DNA from: Silene latifolia | Taxonomy: Eukaryota > Streptophyta > Magnoliopsida > Caryophyllales > Caryophyllaceae | Direction: 5' to 3' | Length of the DNA stretch: 64,000 nucleotides | Assembly (NCBI RefSeq): GCF_048544455.1 | Contig: NC_133537.1 | Coordinates: forward strand, 69,721,634 to 69,785,633 | In this document: one piece after another, positions 1-10,359 of the stretch | How positions within the stretch are numbered: the stretch's first letter is position 1 | Layout: each line of letters opens with the position of its first letter | Translations under genes and position numbers: made by a program | The notes under the pieces: generated by a model | Told to the model about the DNA's origin: nothing | The model's database searches: none | What the model saw: the letters and a program-made list of their open reading frames with translations, nothing else

Positions 1-398
1 GTGTTTGAATTCGACCTTCGAGAGAAGAAGTTGGATGACCCGGAAAACGATGAGAGCTTAGTGGACTTAGGAGATACTGAAAGGGAGGGGGTTGGGAAAA
101 CTAGTGTCCTAATGCGAACCCGAGAGGGGGGTATTAGGCGAATTAGAGTCATCTCCTCCTTATGTATCACCCCAATAGCTAAACAAAAGGGAATCATGAT
201 AGTAAACTAGAATTGTTGGTGGGGAAATCGGGTCCTAGGCCTTTCCTATCATTGAATCACAACTTTTAATTTCACTTGCTCTTTTTCCTTTATTAGTTCA
301 ATTGCATTTTATCTTAATTAGTTTAGTTTACTAGTTTAAAAACACAACTCATTTATCGCCGACTTAACTAAACCGTTGAATTATAAACAATTAGTACT
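1..398 (+). mobile_element. E1: 3' part of an Athila-related LTR, interrupted by E2
   Basis: This stretch is collinear with the end of the E7 LTR at 39697-40180: the same phrase about unequal blocks (for example GTTGGATGACCCGGAAAA) runs in the same order with many substitutions and one indel of about 80 bp. It stops at 398, where the E2 LTR begins, and resumes at 28305. The LTR start lies upstream of the window. A 69-codon open frame at 1-210 is inside the LTR and has no recognisable protein, so I do not call it a gene. The Athila-like assignment is by homology to E7 and by the tRNA-Asp primer-binding site at 28391. Confidence 0.8.
394..398. repeat. Target-site duplication GTACT, left copy (E2)
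   Basis: GTACT lies immediately before the TG of the E2 5' LTR; the identical GTACT follows the E2 3' LTR at 28305-28309. Five bases is the usual duplication length for gypsy integrases, so both E2 ends are fixed to the base. Confidence 0.92.
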
Positions 399-961
399 TG
401 TAGATAACCCAGTATCTGCACCTTCCAAAAACCACCCGATGATGATCAGACTATAACGTGTTTTTGATATGCGTGCGTGGATTGGCTATGCATGAGACGG
501 TTTAATACACTACTCGAATATGAAAAATGATTTCAAAAATAGTTTTCTAACTTCATTTGCATTAAAATAACACTATTTAGAGTTAAAACCGTCTTCGGAC
601 CTAAAACCGACTCAAAAACCCGCAACTCGAGTCAACCTGAGTCAAACCGAGTCAACCTAAATCCCAAACGTCGAAAATAATGCCATGAATGTTTTTATCA
701 TGTCATTTCCATTAAAATGACCCTAATTAGAGTTAAAATCGACACCGGGCCAAAAACCGACTCGAAATTCAAATCCCGACTCACACGGGTCAAACCTGAG
801 TCAAGCACACAAAACACCTTCCTCAAGTAACACCAAAATCATCTTATTAGATGCCCATATTGTTACACAACATCTTATATGAATGCCACATATCAACAAT
901 GGATGGAGAATTGGCCACGTTCAAATTGAAAGGGACAATACACCCCTTTCCATCACGAGGT

Positions 962-971
962 GGCTCGCGCC
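962..971 (+). promoter_or_regulatory. CpG-rich phrase GGCTCGCGCC upstream of TATA (E2 5' LTR)
   Basis: GGCTCGCGCC lies about 60 bp upstream of the E2 TATA box. Related copies are at 1522-1531, where it forms the hairpin GAGGC-TCGC-GCCTC (1520-1533), and at 2252-2261. The same phrases recur in the 3' LTR (about 26102, 26661, 27391). A regulatory role is inferred from position only. Confidence 0.4.
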
Positions 972-1031
972 TCTTTAGGCCATCTGCTTAGCCTCTAAGC
1001 AAAATCAATCGACCTGCCACCCCACATTTCT

Positions 1032-1040
1032 CTATAAATA
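1032..1040 (+). promoter_or_regulatory. TATA box of the E2 5' LTR
   Basis: CTATAAATA followed about 30 bases later by a CA-rich segment suited to transcription start. The identical site recurs in the 3' LTR at 26172-26180. Position about 630 bp into a 2.77-kb LTR implies a very long R-U5 part. Confidence 0.65.
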
Positions 1041-1659
1041 CCTACCATCATACAACACAATCCTCACGCGAGAGTCCGCCCCCTCCTTCTCCCTTAAACT
1101 CCTAGACACGACTTCCTAAGTCACAAAATCGACACGTGTTTACGACCTACCGATCGTAAACACAAGCCTTACACATTTGTTTAGTACCATCGCCGTGCAT
1201 TCGACCGTCCCATTCGACCAACTCAATTCATTAATCAACATGTTTTAATCAACATATTTTCAAATCAAAATCCTTTTTTAAGGCACCTTTTTAAACTTCT
1301 TTGATCGCGATTAGTCACAACGAGAAAACCGTCTCTAAAGTCGTCTACTTCGCAAACATCAATACACGTAAGTTTGAGGGTGTAAATATCTCACTTATTT
1401 CATGTCTTTACTGTTTGCATGAGTTTATATGCATGAACAATGCATAACACGATTCAAATATAGGTTAGACGAGCCAAAACCGAGTTTTGGCCTGAGACAG
1501 GAGCTCCTTGCTATGCAGCGAGGCTCGCGCCTCTTGTGGGTGTCCGCGTCAGACTCATCCGTGTTTGTTCTCGTCTTTCCTCTTTATTCATTTCTTATTT
1601 GCAATCGGTTTTTACCATTTCAAATGTTTCAAATCATTTTTATGACAAACTTTTTAGCC

Positions 1660-2040
1660 ATAAATTATAATCACCCTTGGCTCCATATATACCATGACGG
1701 TTTAATCCGTGACTCGGTGAAATTAATTGGTTAATTACATTTTAAAGGAAATCCTTTCTTTTATTTACCATTTTAATTCATTTTTATGATAAACATATTT
1801 TGACCATTACAAAAATCATCCTTGGTTCTTTATACCAAGACGGTTTATTCCGTGACTCGATGATATTATTTGGTTACTTACAAATTAAAGGGTATTTTAA
1901 ACACCTTTTATTTTATTTACCATTTTTCTCATTTGTTTACATTTGTAAAATATATTAGTCATGATTCATAATCACCCTTGGTTCTTTATACCATGTCGGT
2001 CCAATCCAAGTACCGTGATAAATATCGACTAATTACAAAT
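1660..2040 (+). repeat. Three diverged tandem units within the E2 LTR
   Basis: A block of about 140-160 bp is repeated three times. Each unit contains a phrase like ATCACCCTTGG, then TTTATACCATG, a GTGACTCG or related motif, and an AATTGGTTAATTACA-like end. The same three units occur in the 3' LTR near 26805-27180, so the expansion predates insertion. Confidence 0.7.
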
Positions 2041-3169
2041 AAATGAACTTAACATATTTAGTTCATATCAAACATTTTACATTTTTATTTATAAATTATA
2101 CATTTCAAACTTGCAAATCCGACAATGAATATTACTAACATAATAGTAATTTTTCCGAGTCATGTAAACAACATTTGCAAATCTTTCATCATAAATACGG
2201 TTTTAAATAACCTTTTCAAGAACCAGGAGACGCCCCCTTAGGTCGGTTCATGGCTCGCGCCCCAAGCGTCCGTTTGTTTCCATCTTTCAAAACCAGGGCA
2301 GAGCCCTTTATCTCGCCAATAGTCTCGCGCTTTAATAGGGCTGCCTGGCAGTGTTCTGTCCCATTTTGATACTTGTCTAGGACGATCACGATTACGGTTA
2401 ATCCGAATACATGACGGATCAGAATGACAAGCTTACGTTTTTACACTTTGTCATTTGACACGCTTTTTCAATAAATGGATCGTGTTAAGCATCATAACCC
2501 GAACTTGGTAAATGGATGTTTAATTTCCGTGTTCACATGTAAATCAATCTAAATCCAACTTGACATCTTATGCTTGATATTTGGATTAACAAACCGACTT
2601 AGAAAGCTCACATGTTAGGTTAAACTTTTGGATGCGCATTCATGCATTTAAACCGTTTTATCAACTTTTGCACTTAAACAACCACGATCGATCAGTAGAG
2701 GCCGCTAATGCGGGTGGGATTGGGTGTCCGATTAAAGGGCTTCCCAATACGTACCCTCACCCCTTACTCAGAACCTTTGGATAGTGGATGGCCTTATCCA
2801 GGGCGCACGAGAGTCATTTTAGGCATATAATGCTAAAAGGGGGACGAGTCCTTATCTTTAGTACCTATGTCAAACACTGCTTTATGCTTCGTTTGACCGA
2901 GGTATAAAGTGGATTCGAACGGGTTCTAGGCATCCCACAAATGCTTGGTGGAGACTCTGAACATCTCTAACCGTTTTGAGACCTTCACCGAGACGAAACC
3001 GACCGATCTAATACGATCCGGTCGAAAGCATTTTTACGCCGCCGAGCGTGGCTTACAAAATACCGCTGCCATTGTCCACAGATCGGCTAGGCATATGCAG
3101 GTGTCCCATGACCGCAGATCGGTAGGTGGCCCAAATCCATAGACCGGCCTGTGGCCCTTGTCCACAGAT

Positions 3170-3185
3170 TGGCGACTCTGCTGGG
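3170..3185 (+). other. E2 primer-binding site
   Basis: TGGCGACTCTGCTGGG starts four bases after the LTR end. This is the PBS form I associate with Tat/Ogre elements and a tRNA-Arg primer; the exact tRNA was not checked. Confidence 0.75.
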
Positions 3186-3649
3186 TAAAACTAGGACACT
3201 TGTGTCTTTGTGATCCTCATAGGTGAAACTCGAACGAGGTCGTGGTTAAAGTGCATTAATTGATATTACGGTCATAAGTCAGGTTCCTTGTCTGGGCCCA
3301 TAACCTAACCCTTTTCGACCAATTGGCTCATCTCGTCGGCGTGAGTTTTCTCATCCCCGCGTTTTAAATCCCGATTGAGTCAAGTATACCATTAACGTTA
3401 CACATTTCTGTTTCATCAAAGAGCTTTCATCACCTTCGAGCACGAGGCTAGGGCACCCTCCTTACACATTTTGTTTGGATTGGTATCCCTCTCGCAAATC
3501 GGGGTTTGATTGCTTGGTGTGTAACCCACCCTTGTAAGTCAAAACCCGTGTCAGCATTATGCATAATATAATGAAACTGTGAGTGCTTATGTGCTACTTG
3601 ATCATAAGTCCTTCCGTGTCATTTTCAAACTTTCAAAAACACCCTTTTT

Positions 3650-4460
3650 GAGCCGTTATAATGGCCGTTTCAAACCTCGGTCTTTCGCCGACCGTTGCAC
3701 GCCTTTCTAGGCCGTTGTAATGACGATTTTTAAATCTGGTTTTCTACAACCATTTCAACACACCTTTTTAGGCCGTCGTAATGACGATTTTCAAACCCGG
3801 TTTTTACAACCGTTTCAAAACACCTTTTTAGGCCGTCGTAATGACGATATTCAAACTCGGTTTTTCACAACCGTTTCAAACCTCGGTCTTTCCCCGACCA
3901 TTGCATCACCTTTTTATGCCGTCGTAATGACGATTACAAACATTGGTTTTCACAAACCATTTCAAAATACCCTCTTACGCCGTTATAATGGCCGTTTCAA
4001 ACCTCGGTCTTTTGCCGACCGTTGCATGCCTTTTTAGGCCGTCGTAATGACGATTTTCAAACCCGGTTTTTATAACCATTTCAACACGCCTTTCTAGGCC
4101 ATCGTAATGACGATATTCAAACTCGGTTTTTCACAACCGTTTCAAACCCCGGTCTTTCGCCGACCGTTGCATCACCTTTTTATGCCATCGTAATGACGAT
4201 TTCAAACATTGGTTTTCACAAACCATTTCAAAATACCCTCTTACGTCGTCATAATGGACTTTTCAAACCTCGGTCCCTCACCGATCGTTGCATTCTCAAA
4301 GCGCCCTTTTACGCCGTCGTAATGACGAATTCTACCCTCGAATTTTCAAAATTCGAAATCAGTTTTCAAACCGTCGTAATGACGATTTCAACCCGTGAAA
4401 CTTTCCAAATTTCAAATCTCGTTTTCGAAATAAAATTTGGCTTTTCTAAGCCGTCATAAT
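3650..4460 (+). repeat. Tandem array, about 60-bp unit
   Basis: Each unit centres on GCCGTCGTAATGACGAT followed by a TTCAAAC..CGGTTTT..ACAACC..TTTCAAA stretch and a CCTTTTTA tail. About a dozen diverged units are seen. The core GTCGTAATGAC is close to a short inverted repeat. Open frames 3720-4037 and 4193-4459 are translations of the array. Confidence 0.85.
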
Positions 4461-4535
4461 GACACTTTCTATTCTCACACTTTTCGATTTGCATACCATC
4501 TTTCAAAGGTTAAAATGGTTTTCTAACCCGTCGTA

Positions 4536-5095
4536 ATGACAAGTTCAATCCTCATAATTTTCAAAATCAAGTCATTTGAAAACAAATTTAATCGTTTTCA
4601 AATTTCAAATTCAAACTCAATCTTTGAAAACAAATTTAACCGTTTTCAAATTTCAAATTCAAATCATTTGAAAACAAATTTAACCGTTTTCAAATTTCAA
4701 ATTCAAAATCAAGTCTTTGAAAACAAATTTAACCGTTTTCAAATTCAAATCCAAATTTTAATCATTTGAAAACAAATTTAACCGTTTTCAAATTTCAAAT
4801 TCAAAATCAAATCATTTGGAAACAAATTTGACCATTTTCAAATTCAAATCCAATTTCAAATTACTTGAAAACAAATTTAACCGTTTTCAGATCTCAAATC
4901 CAATTTCAAATCACTTGACAACAAATTTAACCGTTTTCAGATCGCAAATCCAATTTCAAATCTTTGAAAATAAACTTAACCGTTTTCAAAATTTCAACCC
5001 ATTTTCAAATCATTTGAAAACAAATTTAACCGTTTTCAAATTTTCAACCCAATTTTAAATCTTTTGAAAACAAATTTAACCGTTTTCATGGCCAT
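4536..5095 (+). repeat. Tandem array, about 55-65-bp unit, AT-rich
   Basis: The unit contains GAAAACAAATTTAACCGTTTT followed by CAAATTTCAAATTCAAA-like runs, repeated about ten times with variable spacer length. Open frames 4536-4769 and 4816-5058 (Asn/Phe/Lys-rich) only reflect the repeat. Confidence 0.85.
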
Positions 5096-5829
5096 TGTGA
5101 TGACAATTCCAAATACGATTCTCAAATCCGTGATTCGGAACTTCAAAACCGTCTTCGAAAACAACACATTGTTTTCTAAGCCGCCGCAATCTCAACTCAA
5201 ACCGTCTTTTGAAAACAAACCTAAGACAACCCTTTCAACTGGCCGACCTTCTAAAGATCCCTATTCTTCGGAAGCCGTCCATAAAACGACATATGAATCT
5301 TTTTAAAACTTTCCATTTTTGAAAATTTCAGTCCACCTCTCCGATTCAGCCTCGAGTCGATTGGAGTCCAGTCGATTTCAAGTCCAGTCGTCTAGATAAC
5401 GCCGAGTCTCTGCAGAAGTTAGTACCTACCTTCTGGTTTAGGTCGTGTCGCCTAATTGTCGAGACATCTTCATTGGCGTTAGTAGAGTCAAAACCTCTCG
5501 GGTATTAAATTCGTCTTTCCCCTACATTACGGATCAAAGGTCAAGTTTGTGTACATGTCTTGTCCAACGGCGTCACGCCAGCAACAAACCTCCAAACTAA
5601 GTCAGAAGTCGTCTGTCTAGGCATCACTATGCCAAAATCGACACTCGAGTCTAAGTTCAACGTCATGCACCAAGAGTTCAAACACAAGAGGTCATTCACA
5701 ATCTTTAATGAACTCATAACCTAGTCACACTGTCGCGTCTCCACAACAAAACTGCCTTTTATACATATGTGTCGCACTTGCCTTTTTTTGTGCAATACCT
5801 TGCCAAGATAAGTTATAACGCCTATCGTT

Positions 5830-6759
5830 ATGTCAAATAGGAATCCCTTGGGTGCCATCGATCGTCAAACGGAAACTCAAGAAGCTGATCAACCTGCATC
5901 CACCATGACTTCTGCCGAAACCAACAACATGGTCCTTTGACTCCTAGCTACCTTGGAAAACTTGAGCACTCGTTTCTCCCAGGTTGAGGATAAAATGATA
6001 ACCGGGAATTTTACCTCTTCTGATATTGAGCAAAGGGTTAAGCTCCTTGAAAGCCGGCTACTTGCCAATGACAAAACCAACCCTAGTTGGAAGGCTACCA
6101 AAACCACTGAAGCCAATTCCTTAGGTGCTCCACCAAACAAAACCAGACGACCTCATAGGTCCTTCCCTGATTTGGGTATGCCTTATGCCACAGCCTTGGA
6201 AAGGCTAATCTCCAAAGGAAAGCTCAAACCAATTGGTCCAACTGCGGACCCTCTACCAAACAAGCGAGGTCGAAGATGGAATGGAAACCTCTTTTGCCAA
6301 TATCACCAAGGTCGCGGACATGACACTGAGATGTGTCTCCTCCTAAAAAATGCCATACAAGATATGATTGAAGCTGGCAAAATCATAGTCGCACCTCGCG
6401 GTCAAGACAATCCTCTCGTATGTCTCAAGTCAAACAGCAAGGTTGAACGTTCTCAAAGGACATTCACCAACCTCAACACAACCTATGTCGCAGCTCTTCA
6501 AAAGCTTGTGACTGAAGGGAAACTACAACCAATCGGGCCCACTCCGGACCCATCTGAAAGCAGGAAATCCCGTTTCTGGGACAGCAGTGCCTATTGCCAA
6601 TATCACCAAGGAAAAGGTCATGACACTGAAACATGCTTCAAACTGAAACATGTTATTCAAAATATGATCGACAACCATGAACTGATAGCTTCATCCCTAT
6701 GCCAACCAAGTGATGAAAACAACCCTCCTGAACATCTCTTTCTGCAAGGAGATGAAAGC
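5830..6759 (+). pseudogene. E2 gag-derived ORF, N-terminal 310 codons (split by E3)
   Basis: From the ATG at 5830 one frame runs to the E3 insertion at 6759 with a single in-frame TGA at 5938. The part after the TGA is 269 codons. It resumes in frame after E3 at 20937 and stops at 21068 (about 354 codons in all). The protein carries two copies, exactly 100 residues apart, of a module: an RxF..L..xYxxALxxL..GKLxPIGPT stretch, then a knuckle CQYHQGxGHDTExC (residues about 156-169 and 256-269), then a LKxxIQxMI helix. This resembles the C-terminal part of Tat/Retand-lineage Gag, whose knuckle is thought to bind the RNA genome. The usual Retrotrans_gag capsid domain is not seen. The N-terminal 60 residues look coiled-coil-like. 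No pol follows. Function in packaging is inference. Confidence 0.75.
6755..6759. repeat. Target-site duplication AAAGC, left copy (E3)
   Basis: AAAGC precedes the E3 LTR, and AAAGC at 20932-20936 follows the other LTR. Removing E3 plus one copy restores the gag-like reading frame of E2, which confirms the boundaries. Confidence 0.95.
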
Positions 6760-7067
6760 TGATACGTGCATTTTATATAGTCTTTTTAAGCCTTTTTATG
6801 CACGTATTTCTATGCTTTTCTCGTAGTTTTATGCTACGAAATGCCCCGAATATGCTACTTTGGTTTATTTTGTCTTATTTGCAGGAATGAACCAGAAAGT
6901 AGTGAAATCGGGCCTTTTACCGTCCGTTTTGCATGCATTTGGAGGAAGAGTGAATTTGGAGCGGAATTATTGCTGTCTTGGGATGCGTAAAGCTGTCTCG
7001 GGAGTTAAAAGGACAAGTCAAAGTCAAACTAACGAGATTAATGAGCTGCTGAAGTCAAGATTCACTC

Positions 7068-7255
7068 GAACGAGTACTTAACTGGTCGATCGAGTGGTTT
7101 TAGGTCAAATAATCAGCCGATCGAGTACTTTAGTTGGTCGATCGAACAATTTCATATTAGTGTTTAGTCGATCGAGCACTTTGTTTGGTCGATCGAATGG
7201 TTTGAGCCTAAGTTTGCTCGATCGAGTGGTTTAAAACCACTCGATCGAGTGGATT
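7068..7255. repeat. ACTCGATCGAGT palindrome cluster in the E3 5' LTR
   Basis: About eight matches or near matches of the 12-bp perfect palindrome ACTCGATCGAGT, half of them in the variant GGTCGATCGA. They lie 60 to 250 bp upstream of the LTR TATA box. The cluster repeats at 19911-20098 in the 3' LTR. Confidence 0.9.
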
Positions 7256-7314
7256 CTCTTACGGGCTGGGCTTTTGGTTTATTTCCGTCGATTAGGTTAA
7301 ATAAATCCTATTTT

Positions 7315-7324
7315 CTTATAAATA
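7315..7324 (+). promoter_or_regulatory. TATA box of the E3 5' LTR
   Basis: CTTATAAATAGG in a GA-rich then CT-rich context, about 60 bp after the last palindrome. Same site at 20164-20173 in the 3' LTR. Confidence 0.7.
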
Positions 7325-8090
7325 GGAGAGTTAGGACGTCATTTGAAGGGGGCTTCTCCTCTCTTATTATTCCAATACACTGTTACTGTTACTTTGTTCC
7401 TCTTTAATTCCGGATTTATCTCTGTAATTCATTCTTTCCCTTACTCTTATTTTTAATGCTTACTTCTTCTTTATTTCTTGTTCTTGCTTATTTAATTATG
7501 TCTAGCTAATTCTTTCTGCTAGGATTAGGGTAGTCAATGGACTGTTGTTAACTGCTGATTAGGTTAATAGATTCGTCGTTGTCGTTGTAGTCTATGTTGA
7601 TAATCGCTGCTATAACTGTATCCTGCTAGTTGATTCGAAGCATTTAACCTTTTAATTTAGGTAAGCCGTGACCTAGACCGAAAGGTTGGAAGAGGTGAGA
7701 CCCGCAATGAACAATAGGATGCTTTAGTGAGGGCGAAAGTTAAGCGAATAGCATTTTAGGGTGAATTGAAACCGAAAGGAGATATTCATTGCCCCTTAGA
7801 CCGACACATCGACTAATCTGTGACCTTAGCTGCAATTGACTACGTTCATTGATGACCTGAAATCCTAATTTCCCTTTCTCTTACTGTAAATTTCTCTTGT
7901 CTTTATCACTCTTGCCTTAGCCTCTCTAGTTTAGTCAAAATATGTAAAACCCCCATTAGTGACATTAGACAGACCGAGTAGATAAATGAATAGTGACCGC
8001 CTCCCTGTGGAGATCGACCCTACTTACCGTTGACTTCTGTTAGTTGTACTTAGGTATTTATTTTTGGTACATAACGACCGTATCAAATTT

Positions 8091-8108
8091 TGGCGCCGTT
8101 GCCGGGGA
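8091..8108 (+). other. E3 primer-binding site, tRNA-Asp
   Basis: TGGCGCCGTTGCCGGGGA, the exact complement of the 3' end of plant tRNA-Asp including CCA as I recall it, five bases after the LTR. This is the Athila PBS. Confidence 0.9.
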
Positions 8109-8239
8109 GGCAACTATTTATTTATTTGTTTAATTCTGTCTGTTTTTAGCCTCAGGGGATTTTTCCCTTGAGGCAGTTCTAATCTTTTTCTTTAGTGCTG
8201 TTTTGATAGGCCTTACAGGTACTACCTAGACAGTTCTAG

Positions 8240-9112
8240 GTGAAAGATCGTCAAAGGGAAGACTTGAGTACCTTTGACCCATCACCTATGTCCCATTATA
8301 TGGCGCAACAGGTGATTTATCATGGGAGATGTGGTTCTCACGAGCACAATGCAGTTCTTTGTATAGCTGAAAATGACGCGGTCTACGAGTTCAAGCGTTG
8401 GGGACGTGTTAGCCATTCCCCTGTAGTTGTGCCGCCACATCCACCCTATCAATGGCCACCGTAACAAGATCCTCCTGATGTACAGAAAGAAGAGCTTGCA
8501 GAGCTGAAATCTTTGTTGGAGACACTTGCATTCCAAATGCAAGATGATGATAGACGCACTTGTGCGCGATTTGATAAGCTCGAGTCTGAAATTGCTCAGT
8601 TAGTAGCTGAGTTGGATAGTTGGCAACCAGAAGAGGTATACTTTACCGAGAGCGGTTTTTCCCCTGAAGAACCCGTGTTGCCCGATGTTGAGGATGATTT
8701 ATATGACTTGGACGACGAATTTCTATCATATTTCAAGAGCTTACACGAAGATTTCAGCGCTGTACAGGAAGAATCACTCGATCGAGTGACTTATTTTAGT
8801 CGATCGAGTGAATTTCCAGAAGAAGGTTCTCGATCGAGTGATATTTCTACTCGATCGAGTGAAACGCAGGAGGAAAGTACTCGATCGAGTGATAATTCTG
8901 CTCGATCGAGTGAGTTGGCCAGTGGGAGCTTTGATTCGTCACTTGGGTTCGTTCTAGATGACGATTTTGATGATGATAATGGTTACGGTGAATCACCCCT
9001 TTTCAAGGCCGAGTTGGATGCACTTGAGGCTGAGATTTACGGGATGAAATCCACTGAGGAGGTTGACGAAGAAGCAATCGAGTGTAATTGCTCCCAAAGA
9101 CGGAAGAGGTAA
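8240..9112 (+). pseudogene. E3 ORF A: acidic protein with TRSS repeats
   Basis: One frame of 291 codons, broken by a single TAA at 8462 (a CAA-type codon would restore it). There is no ATG at the beginning of the open frame, so the start is uncertain. The middle part (about residues 95-130) looks like an amphipathic or coiled-coil helix (ELAELKSLLETLAFQ). It is followed by an acidic stretch and then by seven TRSS/ARSS-type repeats that translate the ACTCGATCGAGT array at 8778-8914. It lies just after the PBS, in the place of gag, and its start resembles the E4 leader (both have GAAGACTTGAGTAC). No capsid or zinc-knuckle motif is seen. I do not recognise the family; it may be a degenerate gag leader. 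Confidence 0.5.
8778..8914. repeat. ACTCGATCGAGT array inside E3 ORF A
   Basis: Seven copies of a C/ACTCGATCGAGTG-type palindrome separated by 10-20 bp. Because the phrase is palindromic and 12 bp long, it adds TRSS or LDRV in frame without shifting the ORF on either strand. Confidence 0.9.
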
Positions 9113-9570
9113 TAAATTCTTTTATCTATGATTCCATCGTTGAGAGCAACCAACCCGAGGTAGTAAACGATAATTTGTTTATTGTTTGTTTAAATAGTAA
9201 ATTGCCTCGTTTAATTTATACTGCGCGTTCCAATGCTTTGCCCCCTCCCAGTAGGTCGTATAATTTAACGATTTTTCACCGTCCTTATTATTTTAATTTC
9301 GTTAATCTGAAACGAGACCCCAATTTATCGTCTACTGCTCCCGCGCTCCTATATTTTGTGGATAAATTTAGGAGCTCACATAGGAAATTTGTTAGGCTTA
9401 AACGGTTGTACAATTTTATTTCCTATTTCTTTATTCCACTGTGGTGCTACTTACATTTCTATGTAGCACATGCGCAGATGTACGATTTAATTTTGCGCGT
9501 TTTGAGCTATTTTGATTATGACTATTTAGAGAGGCTCGAAGAAAAAAAGGTCGAGCTGGGACCTGACTGA
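9088..9570 (+). CDS. E3 ORF B: uncharacterised 160-residue protein, overlapping ORF A
   Basis: An open frame overlaps the end of ORF A by about 25 bases in the -1 frame and ends at TGA 9568. It has no ATG near its beginning, so it is either read by frameshift from ORF A or was once fused to it. The protein is Tyr/Phe-rich with a likely hydrophobic helix near residues 110-130 (SYFFIPLWCYLHFYVAHA) and an acidic/basic end (YLERLEEKKVELGPD). It matches no domain I know. It is followed by a hairpin at 9583. Whether it is a real protein is uncertain; the open frame and its position at the end of the gag-like segment are the only support. Confidence 0.4.
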   Translation: MLPKTEEVINSFIYDSIVESNQPEVVNDNLFIVCLNSKLPRLIYTARSNALPPPSRSYNLTIFHRPYYFNFVNLKRDPNLSSTAPALLYFVDKFRSSHRKFVRLKRLYNFISYFFIPLWCYLHFYVAHAQMYDLILRVLSYFDYDYLERLEEKKVELGPD

Positions 9571-9582
9571 AGCTAGCGCTAC

Positions 9583-9598
9583 CCGGGAGGCAACCCGG
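9583..9598 (+). other. Hairpin CCGGG-AGGCAA-CCCGG after ORF B
   Basis: Five-base-pair stem with six-base loop, 13 bases after the stop of ORF B. E4 has an analogous hairpin at 11735-11751 after its protease region. The equal position suggests a conserved RNA element, role unknown. Confidence 0.6.
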
Positions 9599-9718
9599 AG
9601 TTTTTATTTCATTTCAGTTGTAATAAATGGTTTCCATACCATAGACTATCTCAGTATGCTTGTTTTGTTAGTTTGTGGGCTGTTTTTATTGCGTTTTTGC
9701 AGGAACACACTGAGGATT

Positions 9719-9887
9719 ACTCGATCGAGTACTTTTTGTACTCGATTGAGCACTTTTGTTGCTAAATCCACTCGATCGAGTGATTATTTTACTCGATCGA
9801 GCACCTGCAAAGAGAGAACTACTCGATCGACTGTTATTCTTCTCGATCGAGCAGTTTTGGATGCCCATTCACTCGATCGACCACTGT
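9719..9887. repeat. ACTCGATCGAGT array downstream of the E3 ORFs
   Basis: About eight full or near copies (variants ACTCGATTGAG and ACTCGATCGAC). It lies where, in E4, the equivalent array precedes the env-like leader. E3-own sequence is then cut by E4 at about 9931. The overlapping open frames 9656-9931 (+) and 9686-9868 (-) are translations of the array. Confidence 0.85.
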
Positions 9888-9977
9888 TCGAGTACTATCC
9901 AAGTCAAAAAGAAATAAAAAATAAAAAATAACCAACTGGCTCTACGTAGAGGTAACAGGAGCTGGCGTAGCTCGAGA

Positions 9978-10358
9978 CTATCTACGACCCCGGCCTATGG
10001 AACTCAGAGCTGAAGCCCGTGCAGCGACGGTGTGAGGAACCAGGGCTGCTCTAAAGGCAGCTGCGGCTGCTGGCGAGTCCGCCACAGGTGTAAAAGTAGA
10101 GGCTAGTGCAGAGGTAGTGGTTGTTGTGGCCACCACTGAAGAAGAACTAGTAGCAGTGCTAGCAGTGGTGGTGACCGTAGAGGAAGAGGCAGCCTGAACT
10201 GAGCTAGCTGGAGCAAAAACTGTCTCTGCAGCTGAAACTAGAAACACTGGGGCTGCAGTGGTGACTAAGGCGGAGGCAGTGGCAACAGCAGGGGCCACTG
10301 TCTCACTCGAAGATGGACTAGAGGTGGTACTGGTAGAAGGTAAAGTACTAGACTCCAT
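9978..10358 (-). pseudogene. E4 env-like ORF, N-terminal fragment (Ser/Thr/Ala-rich)
   Basis: 126 codons from an ATG at 10358, low complexity (Ser, Thr, Ala, Val), ending after a basic GRGRR. It sits where Athila elements carry the env-like ORF, downstream of gag/protease and an untranslated leader. The ATG follows at once a good 3' splice site (TTTGCTTACAG/G). The frame is cut short near the E4/E3 junction, so the conserved Athila ORF1 domain is absent. Env-like identity is inferred from position only; a low-complexity chance ORF cannot be excluded. Confidence 0.4.
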
Positions 10359-10359
10359 C

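Larger units (their letters stand above)
399..3166 (+). repeat. E2 5' LTR
   Basis: It begins TGTAGATAACCCAGTATCTG and ends CCACA, and is collinear over its whole length with 25550-28304. Differences are scattered substitutions and small indels, suggesting an insertion that is not recent. It contains a TATA box at 1032, a GC-rich phrase GGCTCGCGCC repeated at 962, 1522 and 2252, and three diverged direct copies of a block near 1660-2040. The long open frames inside (1429-1734, 2945-3142) are not conserved as proteins and are treated as chance. Confidence 0.9.
3186..5829 (+). other. E2 5' untranslated interior with tandem arrays
   Basis: The stretch between PBS and gag has no coding signal. 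3186-3650 is unique-looking; 3650-5095 is two tandem arrays (listed separately); 5100-5829 is unique-looking with a few open frames lacking any family resemblance. Confidence 0.7.
6760..8085 (+). repeat. E3 5' LTR
   Basis: Begins TGATACGTGCATTTTATA and ends CGACCGTATCA. It contains a cluster of ACTCGATCGAGT-type palindromes (7068-7255), a TATA box at 7315 and a U5 end with TACTTACCGTTGAC. The 3' LTR starts TAATACG (G to A at base 2) and has one palindrome intact where this copy reads ACTCGAACGAGT. The 73-codon open frame at 6860-7081 recurs in the other LTR and is LTR sequence. Confidence 0.93.

Noticed and set aside
1..210. 69-codon ORF at the window edge
   Set aside because: Starts on GTG, lies in an LTR and the homologous part of the E7 LTR has an early stop.
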